The position numbers and the translations under genes were made by a program. From Paraburkholderia sp. BL10I2N1 (GTDB lineage Bacteria; Pseudomonadota; Gammaproteobacteria; Burkholderiales; Burkholderiaceae), in assembly GCF_004361815.1 (NCBI RefSeq), contig NZ_SNWA01000002.1, positions 1,612,001 to 1,676,000 of the forward strand: a DNA stretch of 64,000 bases, read 5' to 3'. Under the pieces are notes generated by a model. The model saw only the letters and a list, made by a program, of their open reading frames with translations, was not told the origin of the DNA and searched no databases. Below are positions 45,172 to 53,666 of the stretch, one piece after another. Every line of letters starts with the position of its first letter. Within the stretch, counting starts at the first letter, position 1.

Positions 45172-46263
45172 ATGAACGAGGTTGTCGACCATCCAGTCGA
45201 GCATCGCACGCACGCCGAACCGCCATCGCCCATCGAAACCGACGCATTGATCGTCGGTGCCGGGCCGGTCGGCCTCTTCCAGGTGTTCGAACTGGGGCTG
45301 CTTGAAATCAAGGCGCATGTCATCGATTCGCTGCCCGTTGTCGGTGGTCAGTGCGTCGAGCTTTATCCGGACAAACCGATCTACGACATTCCGGCAGTGC
45401 CGATCTGTACCGGACAGGAACTCGCCGATAACCTGCTCAGGCAGATCGAGCCGTTCGGCGCGACATTTCACCTTGGCCAGGAGGTGCAGATCATCGAGCG
45501 CCTGACAGATGGCCGCTTCTTCGTGCGCACGAGTAAGGGCACCGAATTCTTTACGAAGACGATTTTCATCGCAGCGGGCGTCGGTTCGTTCCAGCCGCGC
45601 ACGCTGAAAGTAAGCGGCATCGACAAACATCACGGTCGTCAACTCTTCTACCGTATACGCGATCCTGAACTGTTCCGCGACAAGGACATCGTTGTCTGCG
45701 GCGGTGGGGACTCCGCGCTCGACTGGGCGCTCAACCTCGTTGACATTGCGCAAAGCGTCGTGCTCGTCCATCGGCGCGACGAGTTCCGCGCCGCTCCGGC
45801 ATCGGTTGCGAAAATGCACGCGCTGTGCGACGACATGCGAATGCAATGCCTGATTGGCCAGATCAACGGCTTCGAGGACCATCACGAAGCGCTGCGGCGT
45901 ATCAAGGTGGCAGGCGGCGACGGCGTCACGCGCACACTTGAACTCGATCATCTGCTGGTGTTCTTCGGACTCTCGCCGCAACTTGGCCCGATTGCACAGT
46001 GGGGCCTCGACATTGCACGCAAGCAGGTTTCTGTCGATACAGAGAAGTTCGAGACGAATGTGCCCGGCATTTTCGCAGTCGGCGACATCAACACGTACCC
46101 GGGGAAGAAGAAGCTGATCCTGTCGGGCTTTCATGAAGCGGCGCTGGCCGCATTCGGCGCAGCGCCGTATATCTTCCCGGACCGCAAGATTCACATGCAG
46201 TACACGACGACGAGCTCGAAGCTGCACAAGGTACTCGGCGTCGAGTCGCCGGTGTTCGACTGA
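45172..46263 (+). CDS. Ferredoxin-NADP reductase (thioredoxin reductase-like type)
   Basis: A 363-residue flavoenzyme with FAD site [16 protein letters not shown] site [11 protein letters not shown] and the C-terminal FAD loop [17 protein letters not shown]. It lacks the CxxC of thioredoxin reductases, which marks the type 2 ferredoxin-NADP reductase group. CAGGAG lies 7 bases before the ATG. It follows the ferredoxin by 108 bases and should reduce it with NADPH, providing the reductant for the divergent operon. Confidence 0.9.
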   Translation: MNEVVDHPVEHRTHAEPPSPIETDALIVGAGPVGLFQVFELGLLEIKAHVIDSLPVVGGQCVELYPDKPIYDIPAVPICTGQELADNLLRQIEPFGATFHLGQEVQIIERLTDGRFFVRTSKGTEFFTKTIFIAAGVGSFQPRTLKVSGIDKHHGRQLFYRIRDPELFRDKDIVVCGGGDSALDWALNLVDIAQSVVLVHRRDEFRAAPASVAKMHALCDDMRMQCLIGQINGFEDHHEALRRIKVAGGDGVTRTLELDHLLVFFGLSPQLGPIAQWGLDIARKQVSVDTEKFETNVPGIFAVGDINTYPGKKKLILSGFHEAALAAFGAAPYIFPDRKIHMQYTTTSSKLHKVLGVESPVFD

Positions 46264-46345
46264 CATCGGCCGGCAGGGCGGCATCGCGTGATACGCGAGC
46301 GTGTACCATGCGATGCCACATCAACACTCCGTATCGAGGCTGCCC

Positions 46346-47050
46346 ATGAGTACGACTGCTGCCCGCAAACCAGGCACCCCCGGCATCCGCGCGAAACAGG
46401 CGCAGGACACGCGCGCGAAGATCCTGCGAGCCGCTATCCGGGTCTTCGCGAAACAGGGCTATGCGAGCGGGCGCGTCGAGAGTATTTCGAAGGCCGCGAA
46501 GTCGCACGACAGGATGATCTATTACTACTTCGGCAGCAAGGAGCAGTTGTTCATCGAAGTGCTGGAAACGATCTACTCGCAGTTCAACGAAGCCGAGAGC
46601 AAGCTCGATCTGGATCTTGACGACCCGGCGCATGGCCTCGCGCAGATGGTCGAATTCGTCTGGCAGTACTACCTCGACCATCCGGAATTCGTCACGCTGC
46701 TGTCGAGCGAGAACCTGCACCAGGGCAAGCACTCGAAGAAATCATCGAAGCTGCGTGAGATCTCGGGCTATGCGATTTCGGTCGTCGAAAAAGTGCTCGA
46801 CGCGGGCAAAGAGAAGGGCGTGTTTCGCAAGCGTGTGCAGGCGCGTGATGTGTACATCATGATCGCGTCGCTCGGGTACTTCTATAACGCCAACCAGTAC
46901 ACGCTTGGCGCCTTCCTCGGTGAGCCGCTGATGGACAAGGCGAAGCTCACGCACTGGTGTGAAGTCATCAAGGAAACGGTCTTGCGGGCGGTGCTGCTGC
47001 ACGTGCCGGTCGACGGCGACACGCCTGCCGTGCCGCCGCCGGTTCGCTGA
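46346..47050 (+). CDS. TetR-family transcriptional regulator
   Basis: A 234-residue TetR protein with the HTH in RVFAKQGYASGRVESISKAA followed by IYYYFGSKEQLF. The C-terminal ligand domain is larger than minimal and resembles TetR proteins with a TetR_C-type AcrR fold. It follows the ferredoxin reductase gene by 82 bases on the same strand; GAGG precedes the ATG by 6 bases. The likely role is ligand-responsive control of the pyridine operon through the palindrome at 44604-44621. It is convergent with the pca operon. Confidence 0.9.
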   Translation: MSTTAARKPGTPGIRAKQAQDTRAKILRAAIRVFAKQGYASGRVESISKAAKSHDRMIYYYFGSKEQLFIEVLETIYSQFNEAESKLDLDLDDPAHGLAQMVEFVWQYYLDHPEFVTLLSSENLHQGKHSKKSSKLREISGYAISVVEKVLDAGKEKGVFRKRVQARDVYIMIASLGYFYNANQYTLGAFLGEPLMDKAKLTHWCEVIKETVLRAVLLHVPVDGDTPAVPPPVR

Positions 47051-47071
47051 AAGCCTGGTCAGGTTACCGCG

Positions 47072-47461
47072 TTACGCCTTCGCGGCATCGTCCTCGCGGA
47101 ACAGCTTGTCGGCCAGATGAAATGCCGAGTTCGCTGCCGGTACGCCGCAATAGATCGCCGTCTGTATCAGCACTTCCTTGATCTGCTCGCGCGTCACGCC
47201 GTTGTTTTTCGCTGCGCGCAGATGTAGCGCCAGCTCTTCACTGCGATTGAGTGCGACCATCATCGCGATGGTCAGTAGGCTGCGCGTGTGACGCGGCAAG
47301 CCCTCACGCGTCCAGATCTCGCCCCACGCATAACGGGTGATCAGGTTCTGGAATTCTTCCGTCAGTTCAGTGCGGTTCACGAGCGACCGATCGACGTGTG
47401 CATCGCCCAGCACTGCACGGCGCACGTTCATGCCGGCTTCATAGCGTTCGTCGTCGGTCAT
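47072..47461 (-). CDS. pcaC: 4-carboxymuconolactone decarboxylase
   Basis: A 129-residue protein of the PcaC family: GMNVRRAVLGDAHVDRSL, ITRYAWGEIWTREGL and NGVTREQIKEVLIQTAIYCG. It decarboxylates 4-carboxymuconolactone to 3-oxoadipate enol-lactone. The ATG overlaps the pcaD stop as ATGA. It is the last gene of the pcaIJBDC unit and ends 21 bases from the convergent TetR gene. Confidence 0.95.
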   Translation of the reverse strand: MTDDERYEAGMNVRRAVLGDAHVDRSLVNRTELTEEFQNLITRYAWGEIWTREGLPRHTRSLLTIAMMVALNRSEELALHLRAAKNNGVTREQIKEVLIQTAIYCGVPAANSAFHLADKLFREDDAAKA

Positions 47462-48249
47462 TGCTGCTCCGTCAGGAAGTCGAGTACGGTCTTCGTGAAT
47501 ACGTCGGCCATCTCGATGTTGGAAATATGCGATGCATCCAGTTCGACATAGCGCGCACCCGGAATCGCGGCGGCGAGTTCCTGACCTTGTGCCGGCGTCG
47601 CAGCGAGATCGTGCGTGCCGCTGATCACAAGCGCGGGCACGTTGATGCCAGGTGCTTCCGGACGCAGATCGGTTGCATCGATGGCCTCGCAGTTCAACGC
47701 GTAGCCTTCGGCATCGGTATGCACGAACACGTCGCGGATCTGCGCCAGCACGAGCGGCTCGCGTTCGAAGAAGCCTGCGGTGAACCAGCGCGGCAACACC
47801 GCATCGGACAGCGTCAGCATCCCTTCCGTACGAGCCCGCGCCGCACGCGGCACCCACACTTCAGGCGAACCGATGCGCGCCGCCGTATTGCACAGCACGA
47901 CACGATTCAGACGGTTTGCATGACGCGCAGCCAGCGCAACGCCGGTCAGGCCGCCCATCGACACGCCGCAAAAATGCGCGCGCTCGATCTTGAGCGAATC
48001 CATCAGGCCGAGCACGTCGCCCGTCAACTGGTCGATCGTGTACGGTCCTTTCGGCGCTGCCGAGTGACCATGACCGCGCGTGTCGTAACGCAGCACACGG
48101 AAGTGCTTCGAAAACGCGGCCACCTGCGGCGTCCACATCGACAGATCGCTGCCAAGCGAATTCGACAGCACGATCCACGGCGCGTTGCCGTCCTGTTCAC
48201 CGTCCACCCGATAATGAATATCGGTGCCGTTCACTGCGGCGTAGGTCAT
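47458..48249 (-). CDS. pcaD: 3-oxoadipate enol-lactonase
   Basis: A 263-residue alpha/beta hydrolase with the nucleophile elbow GVSMGGL, an LSNSLGSDLSMW oxyanion block and the acid/His region SGTHD and ASHISN. It hydrolyses 3-oxoadipate enol-lactone to 3-oxoadipate. AGGAG is built around the pcaB stop, 7 bases before the ATG. Some relatives have PcaD and PcaC fused; here they are separate but overlap by four bases. Confidence 0.95.
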   Translation of the reverse strand: MTYAAVNGTDIHYRVDGEQDGNAPWIVLSNSLGSDLSMWTPQVAAFSKHFRVLRYDTRGHGHSAAPKGPYTIDQLTGDVLGLMDSLKIERAHFCGVSMGGLTGVALAARHANRLNRVVLCNTAARIGSPEVWVPRAARARTEGMLTLSDAVLPRWFTAGFFEREPLVLAQIRDVFVHTDAEGYALNCEAIDATDLRPEAPGINVPALVISGTHDLAATPAQGQELAAAIPGARYVELDASHISNIEMADVFTKTVLDFLTEQQ

Positions 48250-48254
48250 TGCCG

Positions 48255-49634
48255 TTACTCCTGATCTTTAGCGCGGTTTTCGCGCGCGGTGTAAAGGGCC
48301 AGCGCGGCGTCCACGTAAGCGTGAGCCTGGCCGACATACTGCGCAGGGTCGAGCAGGCGCTTCAACTGCTCGACCGGAAGATGTTGCGTGACGTTCGCAT
48401 CAGCGGCGAGCACTTCGAAGAGCGACCGCCCCGTCTGGACCGCCGACTTCGACGCCTGTTCGACGAGATGATGTGCGTCGAGCCGACCGATGCTGTCGCC
48501 AAGCGCAAGCATCACGGATTCGCCGAGAATCAGACCGTGCGTCACTTCGAGATTGGCGGTGAGGCGCTCGACGTTCACGTCGAGACCGGAGGCAATCTGT
48601 TCGATATTCGCCAGCGCGCCGCCTGCAAGGCGCGCGAGGTCCGGCAGCGCGTCCCACTCAGCCTGCCAGCCGCCGAGCGCACGTTCGTGCTCCTGGACCA
48701 TGCCGGCCAGCACCGTGGCGACGAGCCCCGGCGCACGGGTCGCGGCCGTCAGGACCGCCGCGCAGGCGACCGGGTTGCGCTTGTGCGGCATCGTCGACGA
48801 GCCGCCCTTGCCCGCTGCCGCTGGCTCGGCCACTTCGCCGAGTTCGGTCTGCATCTGCAGGGAAATATCGCGCGCGATCTTGCCGAGCGTGCCGATCAGC
48901 ATGCCAAGCACAGATGCGGTCTCCGCGATCCGGTCGCGTTGCGTGTGCCACGGCAGCGTGGGAACGGCGAGTTCGAGTTCTTTGGCGAGGGCCTGTGTCA
49001 CCGCGGGCGCGGCGTCGCGCAGGCTCGCAAGCGTGCCCGCCGCGCCGCCGAACTGCAGCACCAGCACACGTGCGCGCAGCGCGTCGAGCCGGTCGCGATG
49101 CCGTAGCAGCGCGTCGAGCCATTGCGCGAATTTCAGCCCGAGCGTAATGGGCAGCGCCTGTTGCAGCCACGTGCGACCGATCATCGGCGTCGCGCGATGC
49201 GTGCGCGCGAGCGCCGCTATCGCTGCGCAGGTCCCTTTTAACTGGGTGTCGAGCAGATCAAACGTGTCGCGCAGTTGCAGGACGGTCGCCGTATCGATGA
49301 TGTCCTGGCTTGTCGCGCCCCAATGGACGTATTTGGAAGCCTCCGCGTCCACGGCTTTCACGCAGGCAGTCAGCTGCTTGACTAGCGGAATCGCCAGATT
49401 GCCGCCGAGCGCGGCATCGCGTGCGAGCGCGTCGGCGTCCAGCTGGTCGGCGTGGCAGGTGGCTTCGATCGCGGCAACAGCCGTTTGCGGAATCACGCCG
49501 TGAGCCGCCGAAGCACGCGCTAGCGCGGCTTCGACGTCGAGCATCCGTTGCAGCGTCGAGCGGGGTGACCAGAGGTCGTTCATCGGCTGCGTGCCGCAGA
49601 TGAGGCCCGTCAGACGGGCACTGGCTTCGAGCAT
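48255..49634 (-). CDS. pcaB: 3-carboxy-cis,cis-muconate cycloisomerase
   Basis: A 459-residue fumarase/aspartase superfamily enzyme with the signature GGSSTMPHKRNPV and the conserved HWGATSQDIIDTA block. It lactonises 3-carboxy-cis,cis-muconate to 4-carboxymuconolactone. The ATG at 49634 (MLEASARLTG) is chosen by family length; the open frame extends to 49700 but no ribosome site decides it. A 109-base gap separates it from pcaJ, the only loose joint of the operon. Confidence 0.94.
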   Translation of the reverse strand: MLEASARLTGLICGTQPMNDLWSPRSTLQRMLDVEAALARASAAHGVIPQTAVAAIEATCHADQLDADALARDAALGGNLAIPLVKQLTACVKAVDAEASKYVHWGATSQDIIDTATVLQLRDTFDLLDTQLKGTCAAIAALARTHRATPMIGRTWLQQALPITLGLKFAQWLDALLRHRDRLDALRARVLVLQFGGAAGTLASLRDAAPAVTQALAKELELAVPTLPWHTQRDRIAETASVLGMLIGTLGKIARDISLQMQTELGEVAEPAAAGKGGSSTMPHKRNPVACAAVLTAATRAPGLVATVLAGMVQEHERALGGWQAEWDALPDLARLAGGALANIEQIASGLDVNVERLTANLEVTHGLILGESVMLALGDSIGRLDAHHLVEQASKSAVQTGRSLFEVLAADANVTQHLPVEQLKRLLDPAQYVGQAHAYVDAALALYTARENRAKDQE

Positions 49635-49743
49635 GATGACGTCAACAATCGAAGGAAGGGATGTCGGCCGCATGTGCCGGCAACGTGTTGAGCGCGGCAC
49701 CGGACGGTATTGTCGCCGAACGCCGCGCGACGGTCATGCCGGA

Positions 49744-50406
49744 CTACGCTGCGCTTGCGGCAGGCTGCGTGGCGTCGATGAGCGGAATGCCGGTCAGCTT
49801 CTGCAATTCGGTGAAGTCGATATCGGAGAAAATCTCGCGCACGACGAGACCGTCAGCCGTCACGTCGATCATGGCGAGGTCCGTGTAGATCCGGTCGACG
49901 CAGTTCACACCCGTCACCGGATACGAGCATTCCGCGGCGATCTTGCTTTCGCCCTGCTTCGTCAGATGCTCCATCATCACGTACACCTGCTTCGCGCCGA
50001 TCGCCAGATCCATCGCGCCGCCAACGGCCGGAATCGCATCGGGCGCACCCGTATGCCAGTTCGCGAGGTCCCCCTTGGCCGAGACCTGGAACGCGCCGAG
50101 CACGCAAAAGTCCAGATGGCCGCCGCGCATCATCGCAAACGAATCCGCGTGATGGAAATAGGCGCCGCCCGTGAGCAGCGTGACGTGCTGCTTGCCGGCG
50201 TTGATCAGTTCGTCGTCTTCCTCGCCTTTGGCGGGCGCGGGGCCCATGCCCAGGAGACCGTTTTCGCTGTGCAGGAAGATTTCCTTGCTTGCATCGAGGT
50301 GGTTCGCCACCAGCGTCGGCACGCCAATGCCGAGGTTGACATACGCGCCTTCAGGGATGTCCTGTGCGACGCGCTTGGCCATTTCATCGCGGGTCAGTCG
50401 TTTCAT
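49744..50406 (-). CDS. pcaJ: 3-oxoadipate CoA-transferase subunit B
   Basis: A 220-residue class I CoA-transferase beta subunit with the catalytic Glu48 in LHSENGLLGMG and the GGAMDLA block. With PcaI it moves CoA from succinyl-CoA to 3-oxoadipate. It starts 13 bases after the pcaI stop, with AAGGAGA just upstream. SCOT-type succinyl-CoA:3-ketoacid transferases are the main alternative, but the pcaB-D-C neighbours favour 3-oxoadipate. Confidence 0.93.
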   Translation of the reverse strand: MKRLTRDEMAKRVAQDIPEGAYVNLGIGVPTLVANHLDASKEIFLHSENGLLGMGPAPAKGEEDDELINAGKQHVTLLTGGAYFHHADSFAMMRGGHLDFCVLGAFQVSAKGDLANWHTGAPDAIPAVGGAMDLAIGAKQVYVMMEHLTKQGESKIAAECSYPVTGVNCVDRIYTDLAMIDVTADGLVVREIFSDIDFTELQKLTGIPLIDATQPAASAA

Positions 50407-50419
50407 GTCAGGTCTCCTT

Positions 50420-51109
50420 TCAGGCCGCAGCGTTTTGATGCGCTGCCTGCGGTACTTCGATCACGCGTTGCACAAAGATGCCGGGGGTCACGATCACTTC
50501 AGGATCGAGTGCACCGAGCGGCACCACTTCCGATACCTGTGCAATCGCGGTCTTTGCCGCGCTCGCCATGATCGGGCCAAAGTTACGCGCGGTCTTGCGA
50601 TAGATCAGATTGCCCCAGCGGTCACCCTTGAGCGCCTTGATCAGCGCGAAGTCTGCGTGAAGCGGTGATTCGAGCACGTAATGCTTGCCGTCGATGAGGC
50701 GCGTTTCCTTGCCCTCGGCGAGTTTCGTGCCATAGCCGGTCGGCGTGAAAAAGCCGCCGATGCCCGCGCCCGCTGCGCGAATACGCTCGGCGAGATTGCC
50801 CTGCGGCACGAGTTCCAGCTCGATTTCGCCGGCGCGGTACAGCGCGTCGAACACGTACGAATCGGTCTGGCGCGGAAACGAACAGATGATCTTGCGCACG
50901 CGCTTCGCTTTCAGCAGCGCCGCGAGGCCGATATCGCCGTTGCCGGCGTTGTTGTTCACGATAGTGAGGTCGCGCGAGCCCTGCTCGATCAGTGCGTCGA
51001 TCAGTTCGGAAGGCATGCCCGCCGTACCGAAGCCTCCGATCATGATCGTCGCGCCGTCATTGATATCGGCCACCGCCGACTGAAGAGAATCGAATATCTT
51101 GTTGATCAT
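50420..51109 (-). CDS. pcaI: 3-oxoadipate CoA-transferase subunit A
   Basis: A 229-residue CoA-transferase alpha subunit: the glycine-rich GATIMIGGFGTAGMPSELI block, NNNAGNGDIGLAALL and FFTPTGYGTKLAEGKE are typical. It heads the pca operon behind a strong promoter at 51326-51355. The thiolase for the last step, 3-oxoadipyl-CoA cleavage (pcaF), is not in this cluster. Confidence 0.93.
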   Translation of the reverse strand: MINKIFDSLQSAVADINDGATIMIGGFGTAGMPSELIDALIEQGSRDLTIVNNNAGNGDIGLAALLKAKRVRKIICSFPRQTDSYVFDALYRAGEIELELVPQGNLAERIRAAGAGIGGFFTPTGYGTKLAEGKETRLIDGKHYVLESPLHADFALIKALKGDRWGNLIYRKTARNFGPIMASAAKTAIAQVSEVVPLGALDPEVIVTPGIFVQRVIEVPQAAHQNAAA

Positions 51110-51280
51110 GCCAGTTCCCAGTTGGACGCCTTGCGCCGCGCCGCCCAGGAAGGCCGCGCGACACCGTCTCCGCGTCGTGATGACTGCGCGTCGCCGGGTT
51201 CCGGGATACGCGCGATCTGCCCGCTAGCGGCTAATGGCTGTTGACTATTACTTGTCGCCTGCCTGGCCAGCTTGCAATTT

Positions 51281-51355
51281 GTTCTGCATACGAACACAGA
51301 TTCGTTTAGCGAACGTTTCCGGCGCATTATGGAAGGTGCCAGAACGGCTTGTCAA
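51281..51355 (-). promoter_or_regulatory. pcaI promoter with GTTCG operator repeats
   Basis: On the minus strand a perfect -35 TTGACA (51350-51355) and a -10 CATAAT (51326-51331) are spaced by 18 bases. Immediately downstream lie TTCGTTTAGCGAA (51301-51313) and GTTCTGCATACGAAC (51281-51295), two inverted repeats built from GTTCG half-sites about 20 bases apart. IclR-type regulators of protocatechuate genes (PcaR/PcaU) bind repeated sites of this kind; no IclR gene is in the window. Confidence 0.7.
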
Positions 51356-51380
51356 GGCGGGGACTTCCCCATGATCCGCA

Positions 51381-52562
51381 TTACGCGGCAAAAGGCAAGC
51401 CAACATAGTTCTCCGCAAGCGAGCGCGCAGCCGCCTCAGAAGTCGTCACGTATTTCAGCTCGGACATCTTCAGACGGTTGGCGAACGGCGCGTCGTCGTC
51501 GAAAGACGGATGCAGCAAGTTCGTCATGAAGTACGAAAAGTGCTCGGCGCGCCAGACCCGCCCGAGGCATGTCGATGAATAGGCGTCCAGCAGATCGTGG
51601 CGGCCGTGCTGATAGCACTCAGCGAACGCTTTTGCCAGCACGCGCACATCGGCGACGGCAAGATTCATGCCCTTGGCGCCCGTCGGCGGCACGATGTGCG
51701 CTGCGTCGCCCGCCAGGAACAGGCGCCCGTATTGCATAGGCTCGGTCACGAAGCTGCGCATCGGCGTCACGCTCTTCTGCGTGATCGGGCCTTCGCCGGG
51801 TGTCCAGCCATCTTCGCAGGCAAAGCGCGTGTGGAGTTCGGACCAGACGCGCTCATCGGACCATTGCGCGAGGTCTTCGTCGGGACGGCATTGCAGATAG
51901 AGGCGCGTCACCGTCGGCGAGCGCATGCTGAAAAGCGCAAAGCCGCGCTCGTGATGTGCGTAGACGAGTTCATCGAGGGTGGGAGGGGCGTCGGCGAGAA
52001 TGCCGAGCCACGCATAAGGGTAAACGCGCTCATAGGTGCGCAGGACATCCGCGGGAATCGCAGTGCGCGAAATGCCGTGAAAGCCGTCGCAGCCGGCGAC
52101 GTAATCGCATTCGATTCGCTGCGCGGTGCCGCCATGCGTGAAGTGCACCTGTGGCGAACCGCTCGCGACGTCATGCAGCGACACGTCGCCAACGTCGAAA
52201 TACAGCTTCTGGCCGTTCATCGACGCAGCCGCGATCAGATCGCACACGACCTCGTGTTGCCCGTACACCGTGATCGCCCGGCCGCCCGTGAGTGAAGCGA
52301 GGTCGATGCGATGGCGCTGTCCGTCGAACAGCAGTTCGATGCCGTGATGCACCAGACCTTCGCGCTTCATACGCTCGCCAAGGCCAGCCTCATTGAGCGT
52401 ATCGACCGTGCCCTGCTCCAGCACGCCTGCCCGGATGCGGTTCTCGCAGTGCTCGCGCGAGCGGGTTTCGATCAGCACCGAATCGATGCCCTGAAGCCGC
52501 AGCAAATGAGAAAGCAGAAGTCCCGCCGGCCCTGCGCCGACGATGGCGACCTGGGTGCGCAT
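51381..52562 (-). CDS. pobA: 4-hydroxybenzoate 3-monooxygenase
   Basis: A 393-residue flavoprotein hydroxylase of PobA length. It has FAD motif IVGAGPAGLLLSHLLRLQGI, the DG motif region DYVAGCDGFHG, and the second FAD motif GDAAHIVPPTGAKGMNLA. It converts 4-hydroxybenzoate to protocatechuate with NADPH and oxygen. AGGAG precedes the ATG. The stop codon lies only 26 bases from the pcaI -35 box, so pca genes have their own promoter. It is divergent from a LysR gene that probably controls it. Confidence 0.95.
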   Translation of the reverse strand: MRTQVAIVGAGPAGLLLSHLLRLQGIDSVLIETRSREHCENRIRAGVLEQGTVDTLNEAGLGERMKREGLVHHGIELLFDGQRHRIDLASLTGGRAITVYGQHEVVCDLIAAASMNGQKLYFDVGDVSLHDVASGSPQVHFTHGGTAQRIECDYVAGCDGFHGISRTAIPADVLRTYERVYPYAWLGILADAPPTLDELVYAHHERGFALFSMRSPTVTRLYLQCRPDEDLAQWSDERVWSELHTRFACEDGWTPGEGPITQKSVTPMRSFVTEPMQYGRLFLAGDAAHIVPPTGAKGMNLAVADVRVLAKAFAECYQHGRHDLLDAYSSTCLGRVWRAEHFSYFMTNLLHPSFDDDAPFANRLKMSELKYVTTSEAAARSLAENYVGLPFAA

Positions 52563-52640
52563 GTTCGTCTCCTGATCATTGATTCGAATAATGAAAACGA
52601 TTCTCGGCGCATCCCTCAATATGCGGCAATGCGATTTTGA

Positions 52641-52655
52641 GGATATTCTGTATCC
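52641..52655. promoter_or_regulatory. Palindrome between pobA and the LysR gene
   Basis: GGATATTCTGTATCC has perfect 5-bp arms (GGATA/TATCC). It lies 28 bases before the LysR start and 78 bases before the pobA start, the usual place for a LysR recognition site in a divergent promoter. Confidence 0.55.
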
Positions 52656-52683
52656 GTCTTTGAGATAGTCATCCGCCGCAGTC

Positions 52684-53607
52684 ATGCCTGAACTCGACCT
52701 GAACCTGATCCCCTACCTCGTCGCGATGGAGGACACGCGCAACGTGAGCCGCGCTGCGGAGCGCCTCGGCGTCAGCCAGCCGCGCGTGAGCACTGCGCTG
52801 GGCCGGCTGCGCGAGTATTTCGGCGATCCGCTGTTCGTCCGCACGTCGCGCGGCATGGAGCCCACGCCCCGCGCGCTGGCGCTCATCCCGGCCGCGCGCG
52901 AGGCGCTCGGACGCATCGAGAAAGGCATGCTGGAGTCGCAGGATTTCGATCCGGCAACCTCGACGCATACGTTCTCGCTCGCGCTATCCGACGTCGGCGA
53001 GATCGTGTTCCTGCCGCGTCTGCTACAGCTCTTCGCCGAACGCGCGCCGCATGCGAATCTGCGATCGGTGTCGTTGCCGCCGGCGCATGTCGAACGCGGG
53101 CTCGAGTCAGGCGATGTGGACCTGGCAGTCGGTTACTTTCCCGACCTCTCGGGCAACAACTTCTTTCAGCAGCGGCTCTTCACGCATCGCTTCATCTGCC
53201 TGCTTCGCAGCGGGCATCCGCTCGCCCGCGCGCCGCTCACGGTGCAGCAGTTCATCGATAGCGGACATGCCGTCGTCCGTGCCGAAGGGCGCAGCCAGGA
53301 AGTGCTCGAACAGTTTCTGGAGAAAAAACGCATCCGCCGTCGCGCCGTGCTGGAGACGCCGCACTTCATGAGCCTGCCGTTCATCCTCGCGCGTACGGAT
53401 CTGATCGCCACCGTGCCGCACGCGATCGGCTTCGCCTACGTCGCCGAACACGCGTCGATCACGATCGTCGAGCCGCCTTTGCCGCTGCCACGCTTCGATC
53501 TTCGGCAACACTGGCATCGCAAGTTTCATAACGACCCGCGCGGGAGCTGGCTGCGCAGTGTCGTCTCTGAGTTGTTCAACGACGCGATGGACGAATGGCC
53601 CAAGTAA
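52684..53607 (+). CDS. LysR-family regulator divergent from pobA
   Basis: A 307-residue LysR protein. The N-terminal HTH is NVSRAAERLGVSQPRVSTAL followed by GRLREYFGDPLFVRTSRGM, and the remainder is the periplasmic-binding-like ligand domain. It resembles the NahR/NodD-type branch. The position opposite pobA suggests it activates 4-hydroxybenzoate catabolism, as LysR-type PobR does in some Proteobacteria, but the effector is inferred. It is followed 59 bases later by folE, which is probably independent. Confidence 0.9.
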   Translation: MPELDLNLIPYLVAMEDTRNVSRAAERLGVSQPRVSTALGRLREYFGDPLFVRTSRGMEPTPRALALIPAAREALGRIEKGMLESQDFDPATSTHTFSLALSDVGEIVFLPRLLQLFAERAPHANLRSVSLPPAHVERGLESGDVDLAVGYFPDLSGNNFFQQRLFTHRFICLLRSGHPLARAPLTVQQFIDSGHAVVRAEGRSQEVLEQFLEKKRIRRRAVLETPHFMSLPFILARTDLIATVPHAIGFAYVAEHASITIVEPPLPLPRFDLRQHWHRKFHNDPRGSWLRSVVSELFNDAMDEWPK

Positions 53608-53666
53608 CGAAGCGCGCCAAAACATGGAACAATGGCCGGAAAACCGTCACCTGACAGGAGCACTGG

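Noticed and set aside
30400..47050. Classical aerobic nicotinate (NicC/NicX/NicD/NicF maleamate) pathway
   Set aside because: No flavin monooxygenase, extradiol-type NicX, deformylase or maleamate amidase gene is present in the locus; only the NicAB-type hydroxylase is shared.
47072..52562. Complete protocatechuate pathway in one place
   Set aside because: pcaHG and pcaF are not found in this block; the thiolase at 0.9-2.1 kb is far away and not clearly a 3-oxoadipyl-CoA thiolase.
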